Source: Schistocerca nitens (Eukaryota > Arthropoda > Insecta > Orthoptera > Acrididae). From it: 64,000 nt of DNA. The translations under genes and the position numbers were made by a program. Below, in pieces: positions 63,651 through 64,000 of the stretch. The notes below the pieces were generated by a model. The model was given only the letters and a program-made list of their open reading frames with translations. It ran no database searches and was not told where the DNA came from. Location of the stretch: NCBI RefSeq assembly GCF_023898315.1, contig NC_064615.1, forward strand, positions 8,380,501 to 8,444,500, in the 5' to 3' direction. Numbering within the stretch: position 1 is the stretch's first letter; each line of letters opens with the position of its first letter.

Positions 63651-64000
63651 ATTGTTGAGGCTTTCGTGGCCACTTGTTGACAAACTGCCTATTGGCTTCT
63701 GTCTCGGGTTCTTCGGCCGACGTTCATCTAATGATTTTTCTGACGTTTCGCCAGCACGAGTGGCTGACATTGTCAAAGCTTCACCCTCCATTGCCGGTGG
63801 TGAACTGGAGCCGAGCTCGCGGGCGCAGACTATATGTACCTGGTGCGCCAACGTCCGAGGGCTTCTCCGCGGTCATTTCCGGTGCGGTTCTCCTCTTGCT
63901 ACCTGCGACGGTCGTTCGCTGCAGTACGGGAAGCCAGGATCCGTTGACCTTAAGGCTTTCCTCTTTCTTGTTCAAACTGTTCGCGTGTTTTTGTATTTCT
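63651..64000 (-). repeat. Penelope-like or related terminal repeat, cut by window end
   Basis: On the minus strand the words 'cactcgtgctggcgaaacg' and 'tcagaaaaatcattagatga' occur in a setting familiar from Penelope-like or similar element ends in insects. No RT or endonuclease frame is present in the visible part. Assignment is tentative. Confidence 0.35.

Noticed and set aside
63440..63658. 72-codon frame at the right end as an unknown protein
   Set aside because: The order of short motifs (GAIG, RPHVAH) fits a decayed Tc1-like transposase better.

Overview
This window is intergenic or intronic DNA from a large, repeat-laden insect genome, most likely an orthopteran of the locust/grasshopper type. 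The main reason is that several repeats look familiar to me from locust DNA: SINEs that share a tail ending at a pattern like 'cagagccatttgaacca', a tRNA-like fold-back element, and a Ty3/Gypsy LTR beginning TGTGGTGTCACCGCC. That attribution rests on memory and was not checked by a search. I found no convincing host protein gene, no functional tRNA or rRNA gene, no CRISPR and nothing prokaryotic. Almost everything with coding character is transposon-derived and decayed.

Layout. 1-3.8 kb: relic Ty3/Gypsy element (gag pieces, RNase H, integrase; protease and RT core deleted; one SINE inserted), followed by an AT-rich non-coding tail with two tandem-repeat arrays (3.8-6.1 kb), possible LTR sequence (6.9-7.9 kb) and a CpG-rich block (8.16-8.5 kb). 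9.6-10.8 kb: Tc1-like transposon. 10.9-11.6 kb: C-terminal end of a non-LTR retrotransposon ORF2 carrying an in-frame 54-bp triplication. 12,711-18,358: complete Ty3/Gypsy insertion on the minus strand with two 481-bp LTRs (3 differences), a perfect 5-bp target duplication, a polypurine tract and gag-pro-pol broken by one stop codon and one frameshift. 18.9-22.1 kb: a SINE, an LTR-like segment and a 5'-truncated LINE. 23-29 kb: pyrimidine-rich DNA, Penelope-like inverted ends and a second LINE copy. 29.3-31.4 kb: another LINE interrupted by a 223-bp hairpin. 33-38 kb: SINEs and unclassified repeats. 37.5-45.1 kb: an old Ty3/Gypsy element with divergent LTRs, invaded by a solo LTR of the same family as the 12.7-18.4 kb element and by SINEs. 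45.3-54.8 kb: mostly unassigned AT-rich DNA with a miniature Tc1 derivative, a fold-back element with tRNA-like arms and a second Tc1-like copy. 54.8-60.5 kb: a nested cluster of SINEs, a hAT/ZMYM1-like transposase relic, a Tc1-like element and a SINE inside that Tc1. 61.9-64 kb: two more Tc1-like relics and a Penelope-like end.

Nested insertions give relative dates: the old Gypsy element predates the solo LTR inside it; the Tc1-like element predates its own SINE. The near-identical LTRs make the 12.7-18.4 kb insertion young. At least five SINE types are visible; two different tRNA-derived heads share one 3' tail and one head occurs with two tails, which suggests modular recombination behind a common LINE retrotransposition machinery. 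I did not find a new host-defence or cellular system; the items of most interest are structural (hairpins, hammerhead-like motifs, SINE modularity, in-frame repeat expansion).
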